A DNA stretch of 15,689 nucleotides from Spirochaetaceae bacterium (GCA_031268255.1 JAIRXO010000131.1:1-15689); one strand, 5' to 3'; shown: positions 6,520 to 13,624, numbered from the stretch's first letter. Program-made: numbers and translations. The notes: generated from the sequence alone by a model not told the origin.

Positions 6520-6836
6520 AACGCCTCCCCGCACTTCCTGCATACGCGCACTTTTTTATCCCCGAGTTTATAGCCTATTTTGACGGGACCGCATTTTTTG
6601 CACACAATCATGACATTGGAGCTGTGTATCGCCGCTTCGATCTCGACTATACCGCCCCGGTCCTGCTGGTTCCGCCGTTTCATGGCTTTTTTTACTATAT
6701 TAAGCCCTTCTACCACCACCCGGTCCTTGTCGCGGAGGACTTTAAGAATTCTCCCCCGTTTGCCCTTGTCCTTGCCGGCAATGACCTGGACCGTATCGTC
6801 CTTCTTTATCTTGTATTTATGCGCCGCTTCAGCCAT
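6516..6836 (-). CDS. rplX: 50S ribosomal protein L24
   Basis: L24 is an early assembly initiator of the 50S subunit, binding the 5' end of 23S rRNA near the exit tunnel. The KOW motif is visible at about residues 13-40 (DDTVQVIAGKDKGKRGRILKV). The 106-residue protein ends in a likely zinc ribbon made of C79-x2-C82 and C99-x2-C102, a feature of many but not all bacterial L24 proteins. The start is next to a repeated AGGTAGGTAGGT stretch that serves as the ribosome-binding site. The stop overlaps the rplE start by four bases. The first 14 coding bases are the same as in rplO. Confidence 0.97.
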   Translation of the reverse strand: MAEAAHKYKIKKDDTVQVIAGKDKGKRGRILKVLRDKDRVVVEGLNIVKKAMKRRNQQDRGGIVEIEAAIHSSNVMIVCKKCGPVKIGYKLGDKKVRVCRKCGEAL

Positions 6837-6867
6837 ACCTACCTACCTTCTGTTAAAATCCGCCAGG

Positions 6868-6884
6868 ATGAAACCGCGTTTCAT
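6868..6884 (-). repeat. Perfect hairpin over the rplN stop codon
   Basis: Arms ATGAAAC and GTTTCAT form a perfect 7-bp stem with a 3-base loop. The rplN TGA stop (6881-6883) lies in one arm. No U-tract follows, and transcription must continue to rplX. It is comparable to the stop-codon hairpins at rpmD and rpsJ. Confidence 0.5.
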
Positions 6885-7249
6885 AACACCTCAGGGGCGA
6901 GGGACACGATCTTCATATAATCCTTCTCCCTGAGTTCCCGGGCCACGGGTCCGAAGATACGTTTGCCCTTGGGGTTCTTGTTGGCGTCAATGATGACACA
7001 GGCGTTGTCATCAAACCGTATATAGGTTCCGTCGGGCCGGCGGTATTCCTTGTGGGTTCTGACCACGACCGCCTTCTCCACGGTGCCTTTCTTTATGGTG
7101 GATGTGGGCAGGGCATCCTTGACCGCCACCACAATAATATCCCCTATGCCGGCGTATCTCCGTTTGGAGCCGCCAAGCACCTTGATACACTGGACTATTT
7201 TGGCGCCGGAGTTATCCGCCACGTTAAGGAAACTTTCTACCTGAATCAT
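6881..7249 (-). CDS. rplN: 50S ribosomal protein L14
   Basis: L14 sits at the subunit interface, forms bridges to 16S rRNA, and is the docking site for the silencing factor RsfS. The product is 122 residues, the standard length, when started at the ATG at 7249 (MIQVESFLNVADNSGAK). A longer in-frame extension upstream overlaps rpsQ and has no support. Conserved stretches are VLGGSKRRYAGIGDIIVVAVKDA, RRPDGTYIRFDDNACVI and GTRIFGPVARELR-like GKRIFGPVARELRE near the end. A GGAG site lies 9 bases upstream. First gene of the classical spc operon, yet only 11 bases follow rpsQ, so no separate promoter is evident. Confidence 0.97.
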   Translation of the reverse strand: MIQVESFLNVADNSGAKIVQCIKVLGGSKRRYAGIGDIIVVAVKDALPTSTIKKGTVEKAVVVRTHKEYRRPDGTYIRFDDNACVIIDANKNPKGKRIFGPVARELREKDYMKIVSLAPEVL

Positions 7250-7260
7250 GATGCTGACTC

Positions 7261-7524
7261 CTACCGCGCCTTTTCGATAATTTCCGCCAGCCTCCAGCAC
7301 TTTTCCCTGCTGAGAGGACGGCATTCGATAACCCTAACCCGGTCACCCACATGGGCCTCGTTCTTTTCGTCATGGGCCTTGAGTTTTTTGGTCCGGGTAA
7401 CGTACTTCTTGTAAAGGGGATGAAGGGCTTTATTGGCCACGGCGACGACAATGGTCTTTTCCATCTTGTCGCTCTTCACTATCCCCACAAATTCCTTTTT
7501 GGCACTTCTGACCGCTTCTGCCAT
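7261..7524 (-). CDS. rpsQ: 30S ribosomal protein S17
   Basis: S17 is a primary 16S rRNA-binding protein with an OB fold. The start is best set at the ATG at 7524 (MAEAVRSAKKEFVGIVKSDK), 87 residues. An in-frame ATG six codons earlier would put the GAGGAG site inside the gene. Family landmarks are GIVKSDKMEKTIVVAV, LHPLYKKYVTRTKKLKAHDE and VGDRVRVIECRPLSREKCWRL. Last gene of the classical S10 operon, followed at once by rplN. Confidence 0.96.
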   Translation of the reverse strand: MAEAVRSAKKEFVGIVKSDKMEKTIVVAVANKALHPLYKKYVTRTKKLKAHDEKNEAHVGDRVRVIECRPLSREKCWRLAEIIEKAR

Positions 7525-7547
7525 GCTCTGCTCCTCTTCCATCCGCT

Positions 7548-7748
7548 CTAGGCTCTTGCCGCCGCAGTTTCGGCAGCGCCAATCAGGGTATTAAGGCGGG
7601 TTATCTGCCGGCGCATGACCCGCTTCTGCAGCGGGTTATCCACATGACCCACAACCATCTGAAAGCGAAGTTCCATATACTTTTTACTGAGTTCGTCCCG
7701 CTTTGCCTTCAGTTCGGGCAGGCTCAGGTTCTTGAAGGAATTCTTCAT
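7548..7748 (-). CDS. rpmC: 50S ribosomal protein L29
   Basis: L29 lies at the polypeptide exit tunnel next to L23 and takes part in docking of the signal recognition particle. I start at the ATG at 7748, with an AGGAG site beside the rplP stop, giving 66 residues (MKNSFKNLSLPELKAKRDEL, two long helices, then RRQITRLNTLIGA). The open frame extends 42 codons further upstream into rplP, but that part is not L29-like and is discarded. It lies between rplP and rpsQ. Confidence 0.96.
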   Translation of the reverse strand: MKNSFKNLSLPELKAKRDELSKKYMELRFQMVVGHVDNPLQKRVMRRQITRLNTLIGAAETAAARA

Positions 7749-7758
7749 ATCGCTACTC

Positions 7759-8184
7759 CTAGGCTCCCAGCTCAAAGTCCGCCCGGCATACAAACCGGGT
7801 CCTGATGGGCAGTTTTGCGCCGGCAAGATGCATGGCTTCTTCGGCGAGCTTTTTGTCAATGCCGCCAAGCTCAAACATCACCGTGCCCGGCTTTACCACG
7901 GCGACCCAGTATTCGGGAGCGCCCTTGCCCTTGCCCATGCGGGTTTCCGCGGGCTTCTTTGTATAGGGCTTGTCAGGGTAAATCCTTATCCACACCTTTC
8001 CGCCGCGCTTGATATGGCGGTTCAAGGCGATACGGGCGGCTTCTATCTGCCTGTTGGTAATCCACATTCTGTCCATGGCCACCAGGGCGTAATCGCCAAA
8101 AGCCACGGTATTGCATCTGGTCGCGTTACCGGGCATATTACCCCGCTGTATCTTGCGGTATTTTACACGTTTGGGACTCAGCAT
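7759..8184 (-). CDS. rplP: 50S ribosomal protein L16
   Basis: L16 is a late-assembly protein of the 50S A-site region, contacting 5S and 23S rRNA. The 141 residues begin MLSPKRVKYRKIQRGNMPG and contain the conserved PAETRMGKGKGAPEYWVAVV block. Arg82 there corresponds to the arginine hydroxylated in E. coli. The C-terminal part, ending LPIRTRFVCRADFELGA, also fits. The ATG overlaps the rpsC stop by one base (TAATG), with AAGGAG upstream inside rpsC, so translation is almost certainly coupled. Confidence 0.97.
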   Translation of the reverse strand: MLSPKRVKYRKIQRGNMPGNATRCNTVAFGDYALVAMDRMWITNRQIEAARIALNRHIKRGGKVWIRIYPDKPYTKKPAETRMGKGKGAPEYWVAVVKPGTVMFELGGIDKKLAEEAMHLAGAKLPIRTRFVCRADFELGA

Positions 8185-8891
8185 TACTCGCTCCTTACAG
8201 CGCCGCGCTCGCGCCGTTTACGCACCAGGACGCCCGCGTCTTCCTTCTGTTCCTTGCCGTACTTCATGCCGTTATACACCCACACCTTCACCCCTATGGA
8301 GCCAAAGGTGGTATGGGCCTCGGCAAAACCGTAATCAATGTCCGCCCTGAGGGTATGGAGGGGCACCCGCCCTTCCTTGGCCTCTTCGGTACGGGACATT
8401 TCCGCGCCGCCAAGACGGCCGGAAAGCCTGACCTTGGCGCCCTGGGCATTGCCCTTTTTGATCGCGTTGGTGATGGCCTGCTTCATGGTTCTCCTGAACG
8501 AAGAACGGGCAAGAAGCTGCCGGGCTATGTTCTGGGCTATAATCTGGGCGTTGTTATCGGCGTTACGGACTTCTTTTATCTTTATCTGAATTTTCTTTGA
8601 TACGAATTTCTGGAGCGCGTTGCCTATCTTTTCGATATTGGCGCCCTTGATTCCGATGATGACTCCCGGACGGGCAGTATGAATAACGATGGTAATTCTC
8701 TGGGGATGCCGTATGATCTCAAGCTCGGCAATATCCGCCCCCTTTGTCTCGCTCATACTGAGGATGAATTTTCGCAGCTTGATGTCCTCGTGCAGGGTAT
8801 CGGCGTATTCCTTGGGGTCCACATACCAGCGGGAAGCCCAGGTTCTGTTAATGCCTACCCTCAGTCCGATGGGATTTACTTTCTGGCCCAC
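8184..8891 (-). CDS. rpsC: 30S ribosomal protein S3
   Basis: S3 is in the 30S head at the mRNA entrance and contributes to mRNA unwinding with S4 and S5. The start is a GTG at 8891, one base after the rplV stop. It gives the invariant N-terminus (initiator)GQKVNPIGLRVGI and 235 residues. A type II KH domain is present with the GxxG loop G80-I-K-G83 (RPGVIIGIKGANIEKI). The C-terminal domain has RLGGAEMSRTE and RADIDYGFAEAHTTFGSIG. A GGGG stretch about 8 bases upstream inside rplV serves as the site. GTG start plus a one-base gap suggests coupling to rplV. Confidence 0.97.
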   Translation of the reverse strand: MGQKVNPIGLRVGINRTWASRWYVDPKEYADTLHEDIKLRKFILSMSETKGADIAELEIIRHPQRITIVIHTARPGVIIGIKGANIEKIGNALQKFVSKKIQIKIKEVRNADNNAQIIAQNIARQLLARSSFRRTMKQAITNAIKKGNAQGAKVRLSGRLGGAEMSRTEEAKEGRVPLHTLRADIDYGFAEAHTTFGSIGVKVWVYNGMKYGKEQKEDAGVLVRKRRERGAVRSE

Positions 8892-8892
8892 G

Positions 8893-9285
8893 TTATTTCC
8901 CCGCCTTTCCGGCAGCAGGCCGGCCTTGAGCGCCGGCGCCGGTTTCGTCAACCACAACGGTAATGTGGCAAATTCTTTTAAGAAGCATATCGGCGCGGCC
9001 CCTGGCGCGGAACCATATCCGCTTCATGCGGGGGCCGTCATCAACCTTTATTTCCCTGATATAAAGCATGTCCTCGGCAAGCTGTTTGTTCCGGGAAAGG
9101 GCGTTTGACGCCGCCGACTTTACCGTCTTGCCGATGAGCTTTGCGCCCTTGTGGGGCATATTCTCCAGAATGGATACCGCCTCGGGATAGGTCTTGCGGC
9201 GTATCAGGTCCGCCACAGGCCGTATTTTATGGGGAGAAACGAGAAGATACTTTGTAACCGCTTTATAACCGCTCTTTGTTTCCAT
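8893..9285 (-). CDS. rplV: 50S ribosomal protein L22
   Basis: L22 lines the peptide exit tunnel with an extended beta-hairpin. The globular part (YKAVTKYLLVSPHKIRPVAD to LAEDMLYIREIKVDDGP) is followed by the loop RMKRIWFRARGRADMLLKR (about residues 86-104), which faces the tunnel and is where macrolide-resistance changes arise in other species; nothing deleted or inserted is seen there. At 130 residues it carries a short Gly/Ala-rich C-terminal extension (GAGAQGRPAAGKAGK) beyond E. coli L22. The start has a weak GGCGG site. Confidence 0.97.
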   Translation of the reverse strand: METKSGYKAVTKYLLVSPHKIRPVADLIRRKTYPEAVSILENMPHKGAKLIGKTVKSAASNALSRNKQLAEDMLYIREIKVDDGPRMKRIWFRARGRADMLLKRICHITVVVDETGAGAQGRPAAGKAGK

Positions 9286-9293
9286 ATTACCGC

Positions 9294-9575
9294 CTACGCC
9301 TTTGCAGCCTTCTTGTCCGAACCCGCGTGCCCCCGGAAAATACGGGTAGGAGCGAATTCCCCAAGTTTGTGGCCGACCAGGTTTTCGGTTACATAAACCG
9401 GTACCCAGGTTTTGCCGTTGTACACTGAAATCGTCCCGCCGACCATTTCGGGAATAATTGTGGAACAGCGGGAATAGGTTTTAATCATCTTCCGCTCCCC
9501 GCTCTTGGCCATTTCCAAAACCTTTTTATACAGGCTCTTTTCGATGAAAGGCCCTTTCTTAATGGATCTTGACAT
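9294..9575 (-). CDS. rpsS: 30S ribosomal protein S19
   Basis: S19 is in the 30S head with S13, near the A-site finger bridge of the 50S. The 93-residue product is of normal length and nearly textbook: MSRSIKKGPFIEKSLYKKV, TYSRCSTIIPEMVGGTISVYNGK, and VGHKLGEFAPTRIFRGHAG. The ATG follows the rplB stop by nine bases, with GGAAGGGAG directly upstream. No anomalies. Confidence 0.98.
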   Translation of the reverse strand: MSRSIKKGPFIEKSLYKKVLEMAKSGERKMIKTYSRCSTIIPEMVGGTISVYNGKTWVPVYVTENLVGHKLGEFAPTRIFRGHAGSDKKAAKA

Positions 9576-9584
9576 ACTCCCTTC

Positions 9585-10415
9585 CTACTTTTTCTTGCCC
9601 CGGCTTACGATGAAGCGGCCTGAGGGTTTGTGCTTATTCCGGGTCTTGTATCCCTTGGTCGGCTGACCCCAGGGGGTCACCGGGTGTATGCCCTTGTTCT
9701 TTCCTTCGCCGCCGCCGTGGGGGTGGTCTACAGGGTTCATGGCCATACCGCGTACAGTGGGCCGTATGCCAAGCCAGCGTTTGCGGCCCGCCTTGCCAAG
9801 CTGCACGTTCATGTGGTCCTCATTGCCCACGACACCTATGGTGGCGTAACATTTTTTAAAGACCATGCGCATCTCTCCCGACGGGAGACGGAGGGTAACA
9901 TAATCCCCCTCCTTGGCGGCTATGAGGGCGCCCACTCCGGCTGAACGGACCATCTGCCCGCCCCTGCCCAGGGTAAGTTCCACATTGTGGACCGTAAAAC
10001 CCAGGGGTATGTTTTCCAGAGGAAGGGCGTTGCCCGGCTCTATGGCCGCGGCAGGGCCGCTCATTATCGAGGCGCCTGAAACAAGGCCCTTGGGGGCGAT
10101 GATATAACGCTTCTCTCCGTCAACGTATGAAACAAGGGCAATATTGGCGCTCCGGTTTGGATCGTATTCTATTGAAACAACCTTGCCGGGTATGCCTATC
10201 TTGTCCCGCTTAAAATCAATGGTCCGGTAGCGGCGTTTGTGCCCCCCGCCTTTGTGCCATACGCTGATGCGGCCATTGGCATCCCGTCCGGCCTTTTCGG
10301 CGCGGCCTGAGGTAAGGCGTTTCTGCGGTTCCGCACCCTTTGTCAGGTCCGAAAAATCAAGGCTCTGCCAGCTCCGCATACCCGCGGTGATGGGCTTGTA
10401 TGTTTTAATTCCCAT
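9585..10415 (-). CDS. rplB: 50S ribosomal protein L2
   Basis: L2 is one of the largest primary 23S rRNA-binding proteins and is needed for subunit association and peptidyl transfer. The 276 residues hold the N-terminal OB-like domain (RISVWHKGGGHKRRYRTIDFKR, about 49-70), the SH3-like domain (LGRGGQMVRSAGVGALI), and the C-terminal extension with NPVDHPHGGGEG (about residues 227-238). The conserved histidine of that loop, equivalent to E. coli His229, is intact. The start is two bases after the rplW stop, with AAGGTG upstream. Confidence 0.98.
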   Translation of the reverse strand: MGIKTYKPITAGMRSWQSLDFSDLTKGAEPQKRLTSGRAEKAGRDANGRISVWHKGGGHKRRYRTIDFKRDKIGIPGKVVSIEYDPNRSANIALVSYVDGEKRYIIAPKGLVSGASIMSGPAAAIEPGNALPLENIPLGFTVHNVELTLGRGGQMVRSAGVGALIAAKEGDYVTLRLPSGEMRMVFKKCYATIGVVGNEDHMNVQLGKAGRKRWLGIRPTVRGMAMNPVDHPHGGGEGKNKGIHPVTPWGQPTKGYKTRNKHKPSGRFIVSRGKKK

Positions 10416-10417
10416 AA

Positions 10418-10702
10418 CTATACACCTTCAAAGATGCTGATCTTTTCATCTTTGGGCAGACGGACTATGGCCTTCTTCCAGTTTGAAGTATACCCCGCCT
10501 TGTTGCGCTGCCGTTTCGGCTTGCCGCCCACCACCATAATGGTACAGGAAACAGGATGCACATTAAAAAGCCTGCGCACCGCTTCTTTTACCTGAATCTT
10601 TGTCGCTGAAGGAAGAACCTTAAAAACGTACTTTCCTTCTTCCCGCATCAAATTGGCCTTTTCGGAAAGCACCGGTTCTATAAGTATCTGCTCGTACAGC
10701 AT
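10418..10702 (-). CDS. rplW: 50S ribosomal protein L23
   Basis: L23 surrounds the tunnel exit and is the docking site for trigger factor and the signal recognition particle. The 94-residue protein has the IEPVLSEKANLM start region, where the Glu in SEK matches the trigger-factor contact in E. coli. It continues with YVFKVLPSATKIQVKEAVRRLFNVHPVSC and a basic loop (GGKPKRQRNKAGYTSNWKKAIV). Its ATG overlaps the rplD stop by one base (TGATG), indicating coupled translation. Confidence 0.97.
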   Translation of the reverse strand: MLYEQILIEPVLSEKANLMREEGKYVFKVLPSATKIQVKEAVRRLFNVHPVSCTIMVVGGKPKRQRNKAGYTSNWKKAIVRLPKDEKISIFEGV

Positions 10703-11352
10703 CAGACAGCCTCCCCGGCTTTATCGTCCTCAGGGCTGTAGAACTCGTTAAGGTTCTTTGCCGCGGTTTCGAGGACCAGCACCCTGCGGCCATAGAACAA
10801 GTCATGGGCCCTGAGGCGCTTATACGAAAGGAAAGACAGCCAGGGGATATTGGCCCCCGCCCTCTTTACCCTGGGATCGTCATCCTTGAGTATGACTACC
10901 GTTCTTTCTCCGGGGCCGAAATTGCCAAGCAGGGCCGCCAGGTCCTTGGTCTTTCCTGACTCAATGGAAAAATCTTCCACAATTTTAAGGCTTTCGTTCT
11001 GGGCCTTGAGGCTTAATATGCTCTTCATGGCAAGCCGTTTTGCCTTTTTTGGCAGCTTGAAGGAATAGTCCTTCGGCTTGGGCCCGAAAACAGTACCGCC
11101 GCCTACCAGGAGGGGGGACTTTTTATCGCCCCGGCGGGCGCGGCCCGTTCCCTTTTGTTTGTAGGGTTTGGCGTTTGAGCCATGAACTTCTCCGCGGTCC
11201 TTGGTACAGGCCGTACCCAGCCGCTTGTTGGCAAGTTCGTTATTGATGGCATACCAGATTACGTCTTCGTTTACCGGGAGGCCGAACACGGCGTCAGAAA
11301 GTTCTATGGTACGAAGTTCTTTACCGTCTTTGGAATACACTGTGCGATTCAT
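10702..11352 (-). CDS. rplD: 50S ribosomal protein L4
   Basis: L4 lines the exit tunnel opposite L22 and, in E. coli, is also the autogenous repressor of the S10 operon. I start at the ATG at 11352 (MNRTVYSKDGKELRTIELSD, 216 residues). A GTG one codon upstream is in frame and equally close to the GGGGGG site, so the start is uncertain by one codon. The tunnel loop spans about residues 45-95 with KPYKQKGTGRARRGDKKSP. The C-terminal NusB-like part contains KRLAMKSILSLKAQ. No leader resembling the E. coli L4 target could be recognised. Confidence 0.96.
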   Translation of the reverse strand: MNRTVYSKDGKELRTIELSDAVFGLPVNEDVIWYAINNELANKRLGTACTKDRGEVHGSNAKPYKQKGTGRARRGDKKSPLLVGGGTVFGPKPKDYSFKLPKKAKRLAMKSILSLKAQNESLKIVEDFSIESGKTKDLAALLGNFGPGERTVVILKDDDPRVKRAGANIPWLSFLSYKRLRAHDLFYGRRVLVLETAAKNLNEFYSPEDDKAGEAV

Positions 11353-11364
11353 CACTTCCCCCCG

Positions 11365-11985
11365 CTATCTCTTTACCGCGGTACGGACTATTACCGTTCC
11401 CTTGTTGATGCCGGGGACAGCGCCTGATACCATGATAAGATGCTTGTCAAGATCCAGCTTGATCACCTTGAGGCTGAGTACAGTAACCTGCTCGTTGCCC
11501 ATGTGTCCGGGCATCTTGACGTTCTTAAAGGTCTTGCCCGGATAGGTTGACTGCCCGGTGGAACCGGGTTCCCTGTGAAACTTGGAACCGTGGGTACTGC
11601 GGCCACCGCCGAAACCCCATCGCTTTACGACACCCTGAAAGCCCTTGCCCTTGGAGATGCCGGTAACATCCACATAACGGCATCCCTCAAAAAGTTCGGC
11701 GCCCAGGGAATCGCCTACGGCGACTTCTTTTTCAAAATCACGAAATTCCCGAAGCCGCTTTTTGGGCTTGATTTCCTGGGGGAACTGACCGGCATAGGGC
11801 TTGGTAATCCTGCTGCCTTTCATGTCATCCACACCAAGTACCACGGCGGCATAACCGTCGCTGTCTTTCTTTTTTTGGGCTATGACAATATTCGGATCGA
11901 CGCGGAGTACCGTAACCGGCACAAGATTACCGCTGTCGTCAAAGACCTGTGTCATGCCCACTTTTTTGGCCATTAGACCCAACAT
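11365..11985 (-). CDS. rplC: 50S ribosomal protein L3
   Basis: L3 binds 23S rRNA near its 3' end and extends a loop to the peptidyl transferase centre. The 206 residues begin MLGLMAKKVGMTQVFDDSG and carry the signature VTGISKGKGFQGVVKRWGF at about 107-125. The central extension contains HREPGSTGQSTYPGKTFK, in which Gln145 is in the place of the PrmB-methylated glutamine of E. coli. I prefer the ATG at 11985 over the one four codons later because it gives the family N-terminus. GGAG lies about 8 bases upstream. Confidence 0.97.
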   Translation of the reverse strand: MLGLMAKKVGMTQVFDDSGNLVPVTVLRVDPNIVIAQKKKDSDGYAAVVLGVDDMKGSRITKPYAGQFPQEIKPKKRLREFRDFEKEVAVGDSLGAELFEGCRYVDVTGISKGKGFQGVVKRWGFGGGRSTHGSKFHREPGSTGQSTYPGKTFKNVKMPGHMGNEQVTVLSLKVIKLDLDKHLIMVSGAVPGINKGTVIVRTAVKR

Positions 11986-12007
11986 CCTAAAACTCCATTA
12001 CACGCTA

Positions 12008-12055
12008 TCCCAAGGTCATGGGACCGTCTGTTACAGGGCTTGTCCGGCAAGCCCT
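12008..12055 (-). promoter_or_regulatory. rpsJ-rplC gap with two perfect hairpins, one covering the rpsJ stop
   Basis: Two inverted repeats fill the 68-base gap. At 12035-12055, arms AGGGCTTG / CAAGCCCT (8 bp, 5-base loop) include two of the three bases of the rpsJ stop codon. At 12008-12023, TCCCA / TGGGA (5 bp, 6-base loop) follows. Neither has a U-tract, so read-through to rplC is expected. Partial attenuation, mRNA processing or protection of 3' ends are possible roles (inference). Confidence 0.5.
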
Positions 12056-12362
12056 ATTGCTTGATTTCAACATCCACACCGGCGGGAAGTTCCAGCTTCA
12101 TAAGCGAGTCCATCACTTCCGTGGAAGGATCTATAATATCAATCAGCCTCTTGTGCGTCCGCATCTCAAACTGCTCGCGGGCCTTTTTGTTCACATGAGG
12201 AGAACGAAGCACCGTCACCTTGTTGATGCGGGTCGGAAGGGGTATGGGTCCGGTAACTTTAGCCCCGGCCTTCTGAACCGTCTGTACGATGGACTTCGCG
12301 CTCTGATCGATTAATTCCACATCGAAACCGCGCAGCCGCACGCGAATTCGCTCCTTAGTCAT
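12054..12362 (-). CDS. rpsJ: 30S ribosomal protein S10 (NusE)
   Basis: S10 is a 30S head protein and also acts as NusE in transcription antitermination with NusB and NusG. The 102 residues match the family over the whole length: RIRVRLRGFDVELIDQS, TGPIPLPTRINKVTVLRSPHVNKKAREQFEMRTH (split by a flexible loop on the 30S), and LPAGVDVEIKQ at the end. The ATG has GGAGGAAC upstream. Between tuf and rpsJ is a 71-base gap with a very GC-rich hairpin. First gene of the S10 block proper. Confidence 0.98.
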   Translation of the reverse strand: MTKERIRVRLRGFDVELIDQSAKSIVQTVQKAGAKVTGPIPLPTRINKVTVLRSPHVNKKAREQFEMRTHKRLIDIIDPSTEVMDSLMKLELPAGVDVEIKQ

Positions 12363-12388
12363 TGTTCCTCCAGAGGGGACAGGACGCC

Positions 12389-12431
12389 GCGGCCGCGCCT
12401 ATACGCGGCCGCCCCTGCCTTTGGTAAAAGG
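12389..12431 (-). promoter_or_regulatory. tuf-rpsJ gap hairpins, one with 9-bp GC arms
   Basis: At 12389-12412, perfect arms GCGGCCGCG / CGCGGCCGC flank a 6-base loop. Each arm holds a GCGGCCGC octamer. Just before it in the transcript, at 12418-12431, a smaller 5-bp stem (CCTTT / AAAGG) follows the tuf stop. There is no U-tract after the strong stem, so it is not a standard intrinsic terminator. It could reduce transcription from tuf into S10 or be an RNase cut site that lets tuf mRNA accumulate separately (inference). Confidence 0.55.
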
Positions 12432-12433
12432 GC

Positions 12434-13624
12434 TTATTCAACGATCTCGACAACCTGCCCGGAAGCGACGGTTCGGCCGCCTTCGCGGATAGCAAAACGA
12501 AGTCCCTTTTCCATGGCAATGGGGTGAATCAGCTCGCCGAAAATTTCGGTATTGTCTCCGGGCATCACCATTTCCTTGCCCTCAGGCAGCTTGACCGTTC
12601 CGGTAATATCCGTCGTCCTAAAGTAGAACTGGGGCCGGTAGCCGGTAAAGAAGGGGCTGTGCCTTCCGCCCTCTTCCTTGGAGAGGCAGTAAATCTGGCC
12701 CTTAAACTTGCTGTGGGGGGTGATGGAACCGGGCTTGGCCAGAACCTGTCCGCGCTCGACTTCCTTTTTATCAATGCCCCTGAGCAGGGTGCCGACATTA
12801 TCGCCGGCCTGGCCTTCGTCAAGGAGCTTGTTGAACATTTCGATGCCGGTAATAACGGTTTTCTGCGTGGGTTTGATGCCGACGATTTCGATTTCTTCGT
12901 TGAGCTTGATAATCCCGCGCTCTATCTTGCCGGTAACAACCGTACCCCGTCCGGGGATGGTAAACACGTCTTCTATGGGCATGAGGAAGGGCTTGTCGCT
13001 GTCCCTGACCGGATCGGGGAAATAGCTGTCCATGGCGGTAAGCAGTTCCTCGACACAGGCGGTCGCCTCTGGATTGTCCGGCTCGGACATGGCCTTAAAG
13101 GCCGAACCCTTGATAATGGGAATCTCGTTGCCGGGGAAACCCTTGGTGGTAAGCACGTCTTGTATTTCTTCTTCGACCAGCGCAAGAAGCTCAGGATCGT
13201 CAACCAGGTCAACCTTGTTGAGAAACACTATCATGCTGGGTACGCCTACCTGACGGGCCAGGATGATATGTTCGCGGGTCTGGGGCATGACAGAGTCGGG
13301 AGCCGACACAACCAGGACAGCACCGTCCATCTGGGCGGCGCCGGTGATCATGTTCTTGATATAGTCGGCGTGTCCGGGACAGTCGATGTGGGCATAGTGC
13401 CGCTTTTCGGACTGATACTCCAGATGCCGGGTATTGATGGTGATACCGCGGGCCTTTTCCTCGGGGGCGTTATCGATTTCATCGTACTTCATGATCTTGT
13501 CGCCGTATTTTTTGGCGCAATACATGGTGATAGCGGCAGAAAGGGTGGTCTTTCCGTGATCGACGTGTCCTATCGTGCCTACGTTCATGTGAACCTTGGT
13601 TCTATTAAACTTATCCTTTGCCAT
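12434..13624 (-). CDS. tuf: Translation elongation factor Tu
   Basis: EF-Tu is the cytosolic GTPase that brings aminoacyl-tRNA to the ribosomal A site. The 396-residue product is full length. G domain: P-loop GHVDHGKT at 19-26, DCPGH at 81-85 with the catalytic His85, NKVD at 136-139, and SAF at 174-176 where most bacteria have SAL. Domains 2 and 3 follow (IEDVFTIPGRGTVVTGKIERG; EEGGRHSPFF; REGGRTVASGQVVEI). Gln125, whose change gives kirromycin resistance, is intact. The APDSVMPQTREH and SAFKAM variants are treponeme-like. The ATG has a strong TAAGGAGG site 7 bases upstream. It is preceded by about 516 gene-free bases instead of fusA. Confidence 0.99.
   Translation of the reverse strand: MAKDKFNRTKVHMNVGTIGHVDHGKTTLSAAITMYCAKKYGDKIMKYDEIDNAPEEKARGITINTRHLEYQSEKRHYAHIDCPGHADYIKNMITGAAQMDGAVLVVSAPDSVMPQTREHIILARQVGVPSMIVFLNKVDLVDDPELLALVEEEIQDVLTTKGFPGNEIPIIKGSAFKAMSEPDNPEATACVEELLTAMDSYFPDPVRDSDKPFLMPIEDVFTIPGRGTVVTGKIERGIIKLNEEIEIVGIKPTQKTVITGIEMFNKLLDEGQAGDNVGTLLRGIDKKEVERGQVLAKPGSITPHSKFKGQIYCLSKEEGGRHSPFFTGYRPQFYFRTTDITGTVKLPEGKEMVMPGDNTEIFGELIHPIAMEKGLRFAIREGGRTVASGQVVEIVE

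Noticed and set aside
7250..7324. An N-terminal extension of rplN into rpsQ
   Set aside because: It would lengthen L14 beyond its very constant 122 residues, and a good site precedes the internal ATG.
7749..7874. A 42-codon N-terminal extension of rpmC into rplP
   Set aside because: The extra residues are unlike L29, and AGGAG precedes the ATG at 7748.
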